DNA from: a bacterium
GTDB taxonomy: Bacteria > Patescibacteriota > Microgenomatia > Daviesbacterales > UBA10151
Length of the DNA: 8,236 bases
Reading direction: 5' to 3'
NCBI GenBank assembly: GCA_027364775.1
Contig: DAHXOS010000077.1
Span: 1 to 8,236 of the forward strand
Part shown: positions 1 to 7,551 of the stretch, piece by piece
Layout of the letters: each line of letters opens with the position of its first letter
Numbering within the stretch: position 1 is the stretch's first letter
Position numbers and translations under genes: made by a program
Notes under the pieces: generated by a model
Seen by the model: the letters and a program-made list of their open reading frames with translations, nothing else
Databases searched by the model: none
What the model was told of the DNA's origin: nothing

Positions 1-1368
1 ACCCATCATTGTTCCATAGGTGATAATATGTGCAACCTTATCTTCACCGTATTTATGCATTACATATCTAATAACTTCATCTCTCCTATCATCTGCAAGA
101 TCTGAATCAATATCAGGCAAAGAAGGACGCTCCGGGTTTAAAAACCTTTCAAATGGTATGTTATAAGTAAGTGAGTTGATTTTTGTTACACCTAAAGCAA
201 ATAGCACCAATGATCCTGCTGCTGAACCCCTAGTATTAGTAATAATCCCTTCATTATTTGCCCAATTAATAAAATCCTGGACTACTAAAAAATAAGTTGG
301 ATAGTTTTTTTGTTCAATTATTCCCAGTTCGTAGTTTAAACGGGTTATAGCTTCCTCAGTTAATTCCAATCTTGTTTTTGCTCTCTCGTAGGTTAACTCT
401 CTTAGATACTCCATAGGTGTTTTATTATCTGGGATTTCAAAAATTGGAAACTGGTGTTTACCTAAGGGAATTTCCAGATTGCATTTTTCAGCAATTTTGA
501 CTGTATTTTCAATAGACTCGGGTATCTCAGCAAAATCTTCTAACATTTTTTCCGGTGATTTAAGATAAAAATCAGGGGTATCTATCATCCTAAGTCTTTG
601 GATATCAGCAACTAACTTTCCAGTTTGGACACAAAGTACTGCATCATGTGCTTCTGCATCATCCAAATCTACATAATGCAGGTCATTAGTTGCAACAATT
701 GGAACACCAAGTTTAGGTGAAAGCTTCTTAATTGCCTTCCAGGTAAGGTCCTGCAATCTAGCCATATTCTCCATGTCCTGTCTAATTGAGGAATCTAATC
801 CTGAATTAACTTGTATTTGTTTTTTGTAATGGTGGTTTTGCACCTCAAAATAATAATTGCCTTCTCCAAAAATTTCTAAATATTCTTTAGCTGTTTTTTC
901 AGCTTTCTCTAAACCGCCACTATCTAAATTTCTGATAAATTCTCCAGCCGGGCAAGCAGAAAGAGCAATTAACCCATCATGAAACTGCTTTAAAAGTTCT
1001 TTATCTATCCTGGGTTTATAGTAATAACCATCTAGCCAAGCAATTGAAACAAGCTTCATTAAATTTAAATAACCCTGGTAATCTTTAGCTAAAATTGTTA
1101 AATGGTAAGGTTCTGTGTCTAGTTTACCTTCTTTTTGGATATGAGACCTAGGTGCAATATACATCTCACAACCAATAATTGGCTTAATATCTGCATCTTT
1201 ACAGGTTTTATAGAATTCTATTGCCCCATACATTACACCATGATCGGTAATAGCTAAAGCATCCATTCCTAAATCTTTAGCTCTTTTAACTAAATTTTTT
1301 ATTTTTGAGATTCCATCAAGTAGAGAATATTCTGTGTGAGTATGAAGGTGTACAAATTTACCAGCCAT
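1..1368 (-). CDS. dnaE: DNA polymerase III subunit alpha, N-terminal 456 residues (partial at left edge)
   Basis: Catalytic subunit of the replicative DNA polymerase. The reading frame is open from the ATG at 1366-1368 to the window edge, so the fingers, HhH and OB regions lie outside; family members are about 1,000-1,200 residues. The N-terminus is a PHP domain opening with HLHTHTEYSLLDG (ligand-type His at residues 7-11) and followed by AITDHGVMYG. Further in are LIALSACPAGE, VATNDLHYVD, the RGSAAGS phosphate-binding motif (380-386) and the palm motif PDIDSD (418-423), whose Asp421 and Asp423 correspond to the family's paired catalytic aspartates. Two motif neighbourhoods are unusual: TNT precedes RGSAAGS where GPG is common, and S and L appear in PDIDSDL where M or V and F are usual. 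The gene lies 103 bases downstream of gatB on the same strand but has its own promoter candidate. No Shine-Dalgarno sequence precedes the ATG. Identity is very secure. Confidence 0.97.
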   Translation of the reverse strand, partial: MAGKFVHLHTHTEYSLLDGISKIKNLVKRAKDLGMDALAITDHGVMYGAIEFYKTCKDADIKPIIGCEMYIAPRSHIQKEGKLDTEPYHLTILAKDYQGYLNLMKLVSIAWLDGYYYKPRIDKELLKQFHDGLIALSACPAGEFIRNLDSGGLEKAEKTAKEYLEIFGEGNYYFEVQNHHYKKQIQVNSGLDSSIRQDMENMARLQDLTWKAIKKLSPKLGVPIVATNDLHYVDLDDAEAHDAVLCVQTGKLVADIQRLRMIDTPDFYLKSPEKMLEDFAEIPESIENTVKIAEKCNLEIPLGKHQFPIFEIPDNKTPMEYLRELTYERAKTRLELTEEAITRLNYELGIIEQKNYPTYFLVVQDFINWANNEGIITNTRGSAAGSLVLFALGVTKINSLTYNIPFERFLNPERPSLPDIDSDLADDRRDEVIRYVMHKYGEDKVAHIITYGTMMG

Positions 1369-1456
1369 AATATATCAAGATTCTTGCGGACTTATTAGTT
1401 TCCGCGCCATCTTGTGGCAGTAAGTAATATACCACCATAATAGAGATCTATTTCAA
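1369..1456 (-). promoter_or_regulatory. Candidate dnaE promoter and structured leader
   Basis: Read on the minus strand, TTGAAA (1451-1456) lies 19 bases before TATATT (1426-1431), which is preceded by TG to give an extended -10 (TGGTATATT). A start near 1419 would give a leader of about 50 nt. That leader can fold into two adjacent small hairpins: GCCA/TGGC (1415-1418 with 1406-1409) and GCGGA/TCCGC (1401-1405 with 1386-1390, 10-nt loop). The stems are much richer in GC than the surroundings. The 19-base spacer is long, so the promoter is only moderately supported. No U-run follows the hairpins, so they do not look like a gatB terminator. Confidence 0.4.
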
Positions 1457-1471
1457 GTAGGCTTTTTTATA

Positions 1472-2812
1472 TCAGTTATTAAGAAGCTTTACTAAAATTT
1501 CTTTTACTTTTTGAGCATTAGCACGACCACTAGATATTCTCATCACAATACCGACCAAAGCCATTATCACCGATATCTTACCAGATTTATACGACTCAAC
1601 CATATTAGGGTTTTTTTCTATTGCTTCCTTGGCCAACTTTTCTAATTCTAAATCATCATCCAAAGTAGAAGATTTCTTAGCCAAAATATCATCAACAATT
1701 TGAGAAGGATTACTATCTACCAAATCAATTTTTTGATTAATAATGTAATTTGCAATTTGCTGAGCTTCTACCCCTTTTTCTCTTCCGTAAATTAAGGCTT
1801 CTTCAAAAAAATTAGCTAAAAACAAATCATCAATTAAAATTTTGGCATCTGATAGCTTTAATTTAAATTCATTTTTGTATCTTTCCAGTTTTAGAGCAGG
1901 TAATTCTGGCATTTCTGACTTAATCTGATTTACCAAATTATCTGAAAAACTGATCTCTGGTAAATCAGGTTCAGGAAAATATCTATAATCATGAGCTTCT
2001 TCTTTGCTTCTTTGTAAATAAGTTTCATTTTTTGCTTCATTCCATCCTCTAGTTTCTTGAGATAACTTTTCTCCCTTTTCTAAAGCTTCAATTTGACGCT
2101 TAATTTCATATTCAACTGCAGCTACCATAAACCTAAATGAATTGATATTTTTAAGCTCTACCCTATAAGGAGGTAACTCTTTTTGACCAACAAGCCTGAC
2201 AGAGACATTCGCCTCAAGCCTCATTTGTCCTTTTTCCATATCTGCAGATGAAACCCCTAAATATTTAAAAATCTGCTGTAATTTTTTAGCATAATCTCTC
2301 ACTTGGGCTGATGATTTAAAATCAGGTTCAGTCACAATCTCTACTAAAGGTACACTTGAGCGGTTAAAATCAATTAAAGTCTCATCACCCACATGAGTTA
2401 ATTTTCCGGTATCTTCTTCCTGATGAACTCTATTAATTCTAATTCTAGTCATTCCTAAACCTGTTAAAGAATCATCCTCAACATCCAACCAGCCCTTAAC
2501 ACAAATTGGTAAAACCAACTGAGAAGTTTGAAAACCTTTAGCTAAATCAGGATAAAAATAGTTTTTTCTTTCAAAATACGAGGTTTCGTTTATTGAGCAA
2601 TTCAGAGCTAAACCAATTTGGATACATTTTTTGATCGCTTCTCTGTTTATCATTGGTAAAGCACCAGGTAAACCTAAACAAACTGGACAAACTTGAGAGT
2701 TTGTCTGCTTAGCAAAATAATCTGCACTGCAATAGCAAAACATTTTAGTCTTGGTATTTAGTTCAACATGGACCTCTAGTCCAATCACAGGTTCGTATTT
2801 ATCTTGATTCAT
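1472..2812 (-). CDS. gatB: Aspartyl/glutamyl-tRNA amidotransferase subunit B
   Basis: GatB binds the misacylated tRNA, activates the Glu (or Asp) side chain with ATP and transfers ammonia from GatA to form Gln-tRNA(Gln) or Asn-tRNA(Asn). The 446-residue product begins with EPVIGLEVHVEL. It has the four-cysteine zinc-type set C26, C28, C42 and C45 (CYC...CPVCLGLPG), then YFYPDLAKGFQ (86-95), the IDFNR...PLVEIVTEPD kinase-core motif (147-164), KNINSF (221-226) and YRYFPEPDLP (276-285). A C-terminal YqeY-like helical tail follows, with SGRANAQKVKEIL. Slightly shorter than the usual 470-480 residues but complete. The normally conserved Gly in NRxGxPL is Ser153 (NRSSVPL). The ATG at 2810-2812 is the only sensible start; it lies 57 bases after the gatA stop and has no clear Shine-Dalgarno. 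A weak TAGAAT 7 bases upstream could be a -10 element. Stop is TGA, which excludes recoding of TGA as glycine. Confidence 0.98.
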   Translation of the reverse strand: MNQDKYEPVIGLEVHVELNTKTKMFCYCSADYFAKQTNSQVCPVCLGLPGALPMINREAIKKCIQIGLALNCSINETSYFERKNYFYPDLAKGFQTSQLVLPICVKGWLDVEDDSLTGLGMTRIRINRVHQEEDTGKLTHVGDETLIDFNRSSVPLVEIVTEPDFKSSAQVRDYAKKLQQIFKYLGVSSADMEKGQMRLEANVSVRLVGQKELPPYRVELKNINSFRFMVAAVEYEIKRQIEALEKGEKLSQETRGWNEAKNETYLQRSKEEAHDYRYFPEPDLPEISFSDNLVNQIKSEMPELPALKLERYKNEFKLKLSDAKILIDDLFLANFFEEALIYGREKGVEAQQIANYIINQKIDLVDSNPSQIVDDILAKKSSTLDDDLELEKLAKEAIEKNPNMVESYKSGKISVIMALVGIVMRISSGRANAQKVKEILVKLLNN

Positions 2813-2869
2813 TCTCTAGATTCTAGCTACACTCAAGCAATAATAACCTTCTTAAGTTACACCTAAAAG

Positions 2870-4216
2870 TTAAATCTTGGGTTTTTCCTCCTTCCAGCTC
2901 GTATAACTTTCATAAACCTCACCCACGGCTAAAACAATATCTTCGTCAAATTGCTTACCTAAAATTTGCAACCCTACCGGCAAACCTTCAGAAAAACCAC
3001 AAGGTACAGACAATCCGGGGATACCTGCTAAAGATGCAGGAATAGTATATGCATCTGAGAGGTACATTTTTAACGGATCATTAACTTTGTCTCCTAAATT
3101 CCAAGCTACAGTTGGAGAAACAGGCCCAACTATTACATTAATTTTTTGAAAAACCCTATCAAAATCCTGCTTAATTAAATTTCTAACCTTAGCAGCTTTA
3201 GTAAAATAAGCATCATAATAACCTGAGGCGAGTGAAAATGTACCCAACATAATTCTTCTCTTTACCTCAGCTCCGAATTTATCTCTGTCTTTTCCATATC
3301 TGATTCCATCAAATCTGGCTAAATTAGAAGAAACTTCAGATGACATTATGATATAATAAACAGCAACAGCATATTTCGTATTAGGCAAACTAACCTCTAC
3401 AATCTCTGCACCTAGATCCTCCATCTTTTTTAGAGCACTATTGATTACTTTTTTTACTCCTTCATCTAAACCCTTTCCAAAATATTCTTTTGGAACACCA
3501 ATCTTAATATTTTTTAGATTAGTTAATTTTTTTGAGGACAAAAATTTTTCATTTTTACAGTTACTATCATATTTATCTCCTCCACTAATCCATTCCAACA
3601 CTAATCTGGCATCCTCAACACACTTGGTAAATGGACCAATCTGATCTAAAGATGAAGCCATTGCTATCGAACCATACCTGGATACTCGCCCATAAGAAGG
3701 TTTTAACCCCACAACTCCAGAAAGCGAAGCCGGTTGCCTAATAGATCCACCGGTATCTGTACCTAAAGAAAATACACAAAGATCTGCTGCAACTGCTGCT
3801 GCTGAGCCTGAAGAAGAACCTCCTGGGACTTTTGTTATATCCCAAGGATTTAAAGTTGGACCATAGGCAGAATTTTCTCCTGATGATCCCATAGCAAATT
3901 CATCGCAATTAGTTTTACCAATTACAGAAACACCATTTTCTATTAATTTTTCAATTACCGTTGCATTATATGGAGGGATAAAATTCTCTAAAATTTTGGA
4001 TCCGGCTGTTGTCGGTATATCTTTTGTGATTATTATGTCTTTTATAGCAACTGGAATTCCGGTAGTATTTATTTTTTGAGATAGAAAAATATTTAGCTTC
4101 GAATTTTGACTCTCAATTTTTTTAAAGAATGCCTCATTTAATTCCTTTTCGCTAAAATCTTTATTTTTTATACCATCAACGGTTTTTTTAAGTGTTAATT
4201 GGGTGATATCACTCAT
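2870..4216 (-). CDS. gatA: Aspartyl/glutamyl-tRNA amidotransferase subunit A
   Basis: GatA is the glutaminase of the GatCAB complex: it hydrolyses glutamine and channels ammonia to GatB. The 448-residue product has the complete amidase-signature Ser-cisSer-Lys triad. Lys59 is in GIPVAIKD, the cis-Ser is Ser134 in VPGGSSSGSAAA, and the nucleophile is Ser158 in GTDTGGSIRQPAS. The 75- and 24-residue spacings match those of Staphylococcus aureus GatA (K79, S154, S178, from memory). Other family motifs are GKTNCDEFAMGSSGENSAYG, YGRVSRYGSIAMASSLDQIGP and the C-terminal AGIPGLSVPCG...LPVGLQI. Somewhat shorter than the usual ~485 residues, mainly at the N-terminus. It sits 52 bases after gatC and 57 before gatB, in the common C-A-B order. 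The ATG at 4214-4216 has no Shine-Dalgarno upstream; the preceding 50 bases are very AT-rich. Confidence 0.98.
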   Translation of the reverse strand: MSDITQLTLKKTVDGIKNKDFSEKELNEAFFKKIESQNSKLNIFLSQKINTTGIPVAIKDIIITKDIPTTAGSKILENFIPPYNATVIEKLIENGVSVIGKTNCDEFAMGSSGENSAYGPTLNPWDITKVPGGSSSGSAAAVAADLCVFSLGTDTGGSIRQPASLSGVVGLKPSYGRVSRYGSIAMASSLDQIGPFTKCVEDARLVLEWISGGDKYDSNCKNEKFLSSKKLTNLKNIKIGVPKEYFGKGLDEGVKKVINSALKKMEDLGAEIVEVSLPNTKYAVAVYYIIMSSEVSSNLARFDGIRYGKDRDKFGAEVKRRIMLGTFSLASGYYDAYFTKAAKVRNLIKQDFDRVFQKINVIVGPVSPTVAWNLGDKVNDPLKMYLSDAYTIPASLAGIPGLSVPCGFSEGLPVGLQILGKQFDEDIVLAVGEVYESYTSWKEEKPKI

Positions 4217-4268
4217 AATATTTGTTTGCTAATTTATAATTTTGTCTTAATTTATTACCAATAGTCTA

Positions 4269-4562
4269 TTACTTTTCTTCAAAAACTCCTTTAGTTACAA
4301 ATTGCCCATTCATTTTCCTACTGGTGTTTTGTAAAACCTCTTTCTGAGTAAGAGAAGTACTCACCTCATCCTGCCTCAAAGTATTCTTTTTTTGTGATAC
4401 ATTATATATAGGAAAAATTCCTGAGGTATTAACTCTATTTAATTGATCAATATACTCTAAAATCTTAGAAAGTTGATCGGAATACTGCTCTACTTGGTTT
4501 TCAGTTAAAGGAAGATTAGCTAATTTTGATACCTTTTTTACCTGATCGGATGTTATTTTCAT
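4269..4562 (-). CDS. gatC: Aspartyl/glutamyl-tRNA amidotransferase subunit C
   Basis: Small 97-residue subunit that wraps around GatA and stabilises the GatA-GatB interface. The N-terminal half has the family helix pattern: VKKVSKLANLPLTENQVEQY, then LSKILEYIDQLNRVNTSGI. The C-terminal half has the loosely conserved LRQDEV stretch that corresponds to the usual LREDxV, ending in a short GQFVTKGVFEE tail like the family's FxVPxVxE. Length matches the family (about 95-100). First gene of the gatCAB group, 52 bases upstream of gatA. The ATG at 4560-4562 is supported by a promoter whose -10 hexamer ends 6 bases before it, so the message is probably leaderless. Confidence 0.96.
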   Translation of the reverse strand: MKITSDQVKKVSKLANLPLTENQVEQYSDQLSKILEYIDQLNRVNTSGIFPIYNVSQKKNTLRQDEVSTSLTQKEVLQNTSRKMNGQFVTKGVFEEK

Positions 4563-4568
4563 GCACTA

Positions 4569-4598
4569 AAGATAGCACAATTATTCCTTGAATCACAA
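4569..4598 (-). promoter_or_regulatory. gatCAB promoter, predicted leaderless
   Basis: Read on the minus strand: TTGTGA (4593-4598, 4 of 6 matches to the -35 consensus), an 18-base spacer, then TGC followed by TATCTT (4569-4574), i.e. an extended -10. Six bases separate the -10 from the gatC ATG, so initiation at the usual 7th base would fall on its A. No ribosome-binding site is present, which fits leaderless translation. It lies back to back with the promoter of the plus-strand DHH gene about 170 bases away. Confidence 0.55.
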
Positions 4599-4626
4599 GC
4601 TAACTAAAATATCAACCTATAGTGTT

Positions 4627-4763
4627 TGATTACTCGCTAAGAAAGAAATTGCTACTCAGTTACTAATAGGTACGGCTTATTTGCTCAAAGATTAGGGCTT
4701 TTAGTATCTGCTGATGAAAATCTATTGGTTAAAAATATTAATATTTCTACTTTAGAAAATTAG
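4627..4763 (+). pseudogene. Possible decayed coding remnant in the gatC/DHH-gene spacer
   Basis: Two adjacent frames give protein-like peptides but no start codon. After the TGA at 4627-4629 one frame reads LLAKKEIATQLLIGTAYL and stops at 4693. Another, open from 4641 to the TAG at 4761-4763, reads AQRLGLLVSADENLLVKNIN near its end. A single frameshift near 4681 would join them into one continuous reading frame of about 44 codons. I do not recognise the family. The rest of the 216-base spacer holds only the two divergent promoters. Chance open frames are common at this length, so this is tentative. Confidence 0.2.
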
Positions 4764-4772
4764 TGCTAAAAT
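4744..4772 (+). promoter_or_regulatory. Promoter of the DHH phosphoesterase gene, predicted leaderless
   Basis: An extended -10, TGC followed by TAAAAT (4767-4772), ends 6 bases before the ATG at 4779, placing the predicted start on the A of that ATG. The -35 at 17-base spacing (TTTCTA, 4744-4749) matches only 3 of 6 consensus bases, which an extended -10 commonly tolerates. The 6-base spacer TCCCCT has no Shine-Dalgarno character. The geometry is identical to that at gatC and polX. Confidence 0.5.
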
Positions 4773-4778
4773 TCCCCT

Positions 4779-5798
4779 ATGAGCCAGTTTACAGATTATA
4801 TTCAAGGAGTTAAAACTGCATTAGTTATCTCTTCAGACCCCTTAGACCCTGATTGTATCTGTAGTGGATTAATTACTAAAAAATATTTAGAAAGTCTGGG
4901 TATTCAAACAAGACAGGTTTTCCCTAGAGAAAAAACTAAAAAACAAAAAGAAGCTTTTAGTTATCTTCCTTTTTTTAATGAAGTTGAGTTTACAGATACC
5001 AGATTATTATTAGCTCAAAAAAATTTTGATCTTTTGGTAATGGTAGACGGAGGAAACTTAAATCAGTTTTATGATACTTCTGAAAGTTTTGATAATTCTA
5101 TCAATCTTGATATTTATGAAAAAAGAGTAAATATTGACCACCATTTAACAAACCAAAAATTAGGTGATCTAATGATCCACAGAGTAGAGGTTAGCTCTGC
5201 CACTGAACTTGCGCTAGAATTATTGCCGGATGAATTTATAACTCCAGAGATTGCAACTTTAGGCTATGCCGGGATAGTTGGTGATACCGGCAATTTTAAA
5301 TGGAATTTTTTTTCCTCAACTTTAAAAATGGCTGCTAAATTAATAGAAAAAGGTGCTAATACAGAACAAATATTGGAAAAATTCTTTTTTTCTAAAACCC
5401 GCCAGGATTTGGAATTGTTAAGGTTTGTTTTAGATAACATTATTTTTGTAGAGGAGTTAAGAACTTGTTTTTTATATCTTCCAATAGAACTTTTGACCAA
5501 AAATCAAATTGATAGAGAAAAGTTAGATATTATCAAGGATATCTTTAAAGCAGAATTTGCCAGATCAATACAGGGATATGACAGAGGATTTATTCTAGTC
5601 CCTAAAAATGAGAAATTTATCTCAGTTTCAGGAAGAGGAAGCAATTTAAATAATAAAATAGCCCTTCCTGAATTACTTGATCAACTAAATGGCCGGGGTG
5701 GAGGGCACTTTAATGCAGCAGGAACCGATGTTGAGGGAACTTTTGATGAAATTAAAGAAAAATTGCTTTCAGCTTTAAAATCTAAGATTTTAAATTAA
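4779..5798 (+). CDS. DHH/DHHA1-family phosphoesterase (NrnA-like nanoRNase/pAp phosphatase)
   Basis: Probable cytoplasmic Mn-dependent phosphoesterase of the RecJ-like DHH superfamily. NrnA-type members degrade 2-5 nt RNA fragments and some hydrolyse 3'-phosphoadenosine 5'-phosphate. The 339-residue length fits NrnA. DHH-domain landmarks are VMVDGGN (Asp90, motif II), NIDHH (Asp120-His121-His122, motif III) and GIVGDTGNF (Asp169, motif IV). The C-terminal DHHA1 domain has SVSGRGS (282-288) and NGRGGGHFNAAGT (304-316), the substrate-binding GGGHxxAAG motif. Motif I is atypical: where the family has HxxPDxDxxGS, this protein reads SDPLDPDCICS, keeping Asp23, Asp25 and Ser29 but replacing the metal-binding His by Ser19 and the Gly by Cys28. 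Activity or metal use may therefore differ, so I give no gene symbol. The ATG is supported by an immediately upstream promoter. The 3' end overlaps polX by 17 bases, tail to tail. Family secure, exact substrate not. Confidence 0.9.
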   Translation: MSQFTDYIQGVKTALVISSDPLDPDCICSGLITKKYLESLGIQTRQVFPREKTKKQKEAFSYLPFFNEVEFTDTRLLLAQKNFDLLVMVDGGNLNQFYDTSESFDNSINLDIYEKRVNIDHHLTNQKLGDLMIHRVEVSSATELALELLPDEFITPEIATLGYAGIVGDTGNFKWNFFSSTLKMAAKLIEKGANTEQILEKFFFSKTRQDLELLRFVLDNIIFVEELRTCFLYLPIELLTKNQIDREKLDIIKDIFKAEFARSIQGYDRGFILVPKNEKFISVSGRGSNLNNKIALPELLDQLNGRGGGHFNAAGTDVEGTFDEIKEKLLSALKSKILN

Positions 5799-7545
5799 AC
5801 CATTTAGCAAGTTTTTTATAATCCCAGGTATTAACAACATCCCTTGCTTCTACCCAACCCCGCCTAGCAACAGCTATTCCAAAAGGCATAACCTCCATCT
5901 GTGAAATCTCATGAGCATCTGTATCTATAATAAACTTACAACCTAACCCTTTGGCCATTTTAACTAAATCATCCCTTAGATCTAGCCTATTAGGATAAGC
6001 ATCTATCTCTAATAACTTATTATTTTTGGCACAATATTTAAACACTTCCTCCCAATCTGCATTATAAGATTCTCTCTCATTTAACAATCTACCTGTAGGG
6101 TGGGCTAAAATATCAACATAAGGATTAGAAAGAGCTTTTAAAATCCGTTTAGTCATCTCTTCTTTAGCCATTCTATGAGAAGAATGTACACCAGCAATAG
6201 CATAATCTAAAGTTTTTAAAGTTTTATCTGGCACAGATATGTCACCATTTGTCAAAATATCCACTTCGAGTCCATTTAGTACTCGGATTTTACTAGTAGA
6301 TTTTATTTGTTCAATATAATTATTTCGGGTTATTACTAAAACTTTTATCTCATTAAAAGTATGCTTTGTAAATGATGGCGAGTGATCAGAGATGCCAACA
6401 TAATCATAGCCTAAAGCTAAAGCATTACCTACTATCTCTTCAATTGGATTAATACCCGGACCATGAGAAGGTTCTAATGGGAAGTTTGAATGCAGATGAA
6501 AATCTCCTTTTATATCTTCTAACTTAATCAAATCAGGTAATTTATATCTTAATGCAGCCTCAATTTCCCCCCTATCTTCCCTAATTTCAGGTGCTGGTGT
6601 TTGCATTCCCAAAAGTTTATATAATTGATCTTCTGTCTTACAGCTAATTGTTTTTTCCTTATTTTTACTTTTTACCTCTTTACCTATTATTTTTTTTACT
6701 CCATATTCACTCAAAGAATAACCTTTTTCCTGTGCATAACTTCTCAGTTTAATATTATGGTGTTTTGAACCTGTAAAATGCTGCAAAAGTGCTCCATAAG
6801 AATCAGGATCACCAACCAACAAATCTACATGTAAACCCGTATGAAGCATAACTGTCACCTTAGCTTCTCCTTGACTAACTACTCTATTTACACCAGGCAT
6901 TTTTAGAAAATAATCCACTACCTTTTCAGGTGTTTTTGAGGCTACTGCAAAATCCAAATCTCCGATAGTTGCAACCTGCCTTCTTAAACTTCCCAAAGGA
7001 TCACAGGCAACAACACCAGGCCCTTTTTTTAAATAATCAGAAATAACTCTTGATTGTGAAGCTGCAAGAGGCAAAAGCATTCTATTGGTTCTATTATCTG
7101 CCTCTTTTAAGCCTGAGGTTATTTTTGAAGCTAATTTGACTGAAAAACCTTTTTTGACTAATTCACCACTATTTAATTGCTTACTTAGATTTACACGGCT
7201 TTTTACGCCTAATTTAGCCAATTCTAAAGCTGTCTTTGGACCAACCCCGGGGATATCCAATAATTCAAACACTACCGGAGGTATTCCTGCTTCTAAATTC
7301 TGAAAATGCTTAACTTTTCCGGTCCTAAAATACTCATCTAAATAATTTCTAATACTTTCCCCGACTCCGGGGATCTGGTCTAACTTATTTTCCTGCCAAT
7401 AATCTTTAGTTTCAGAAGTTAAGTGCTCAATTCCATCAGCTGCTGTTTCGTAAGCTCTGATTTGAAAAAGATTACCTTTTTTTATGGTTAAAGCTGCTGC
7501 AGCACTCCTCAAAAGCTCAGCAATTTCCTGATTAGAAGTCTTCAT
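5782..7545 (-). CDS. polX: DNA polymerase/3'-5' exonuclease PolX (family X with C-terminal PHP domain)
   Basis: Gap-filling repair polymerase of family X, 587 residues from the ATG at 7543-7545; bacterial PolX is usually about 570. Order: an N-terminal 8-kDa-type helical domain; two helix-hairpin-helix motifs, IPGVGES (58-64) and IPGVGPKTALELAKLG (98-113); nucleotidyltransferase palm with GSLRR (185-189), GDLDF carrying catalytic Asp196 and Asp198, and HVDLLV carrying Asp241; then GALLQHFTGSKHHNIKLR. A C-terminal PHP domain starts near 345 with DFHLHS (His350, His352), then GISDHS, GLEVDI, AGVHSS, LAHPTGR, IDAYPNRLDL and DTDAHE. All visible metal-ligand positions are kept, so the Mn-dependent exonuclease is expected to be active. 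An in-frame TTG at 7549-7551 would add two residues; the ATG is preferred because a -10-like TAAAAT lies exactly 6 bases upstream and no Shine-Dalgarno supports TTG. Its end overlaps the DHH gene convergently. Confidence 0.96.
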   Translation of the reverse strand: MKTSNQEIAELLRSAAAALTIKKGNLFQIRAYETAADGIEHLTSETKDYWQENKLDQIPGVGESIRNYLDEYFRTGKVKHFQNLEAGIPPVVFELLDIPGVGPKTALELAKLGVKSRVNLSKQLNSGELVKKGFSVKLASKITSGLKEADNRTNRMLLPLAASQSRVISDYLKKGPGVVACDPLGSLRRQVATIGDLDFAVASKTPEKVVDYFLKMPGVNRVVSQGEAKVTVMLHTGLHVDLLVGDPDSYGALLQHFTGSKHHNIKLRSYAQEKGYSLSEYGVKKIIGKEVKSKNKEKTISCKTEDQLYKLLGMQTPAPEIREDRGEIEAALRYKLPDLIKLEDIKGDFHLHSNFPLEPSHGPGINPIEEIVGNALALGYDYVGISDHSPSFTKHTFNEIKVLVITRNNYIEQIKSTSKIRVLNGLEVDILTNGDISVPDKTLKTLDYAIAGVHSSHRMAKEEMTKRILKALSNPYVDILAHPTGRLLNERESYNADWEEVFKYCAKNNKLLEIDAYPNRLDLRDDLVKMAKGLGCKFIIDTDAHEISQMEVMPFGIAVARRGWVEARDVVNTWDYKKLAKWFNLKS

Positions 7546-7551
7546 AAGCAA

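Noticed and set aside
1358..1438. A 26-codon minus-strand ORF (begins MVVYYLLPQDG) overlapping the dnaE start, a possible leader peptide
   Set aside because: It has no ribosome-binding site, its ATG lies upstream of the predicted dnaE transcription start, and the extended -10 lies inside it. At this length a chance open frame is likely.
3441..3644. Plus-strand ORF of 67 codons
   Set aside because: Antisense shadow inside gatA, whose protein is conserved throughout this stretch; the composition is biased (F, L, S rich) and there is no start context.
5264..5500. Minus-strand ORF of 78 codons
   Set aside because: Shadow of the DHH phosphoesterase gene, covering its conserved motif IV; no homology recognised.
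7085..7303. Plus-strand ORF of 72 codons
   Set aside because: Antisense shadow of the polX helix-hairpin-helix region; no independent support.
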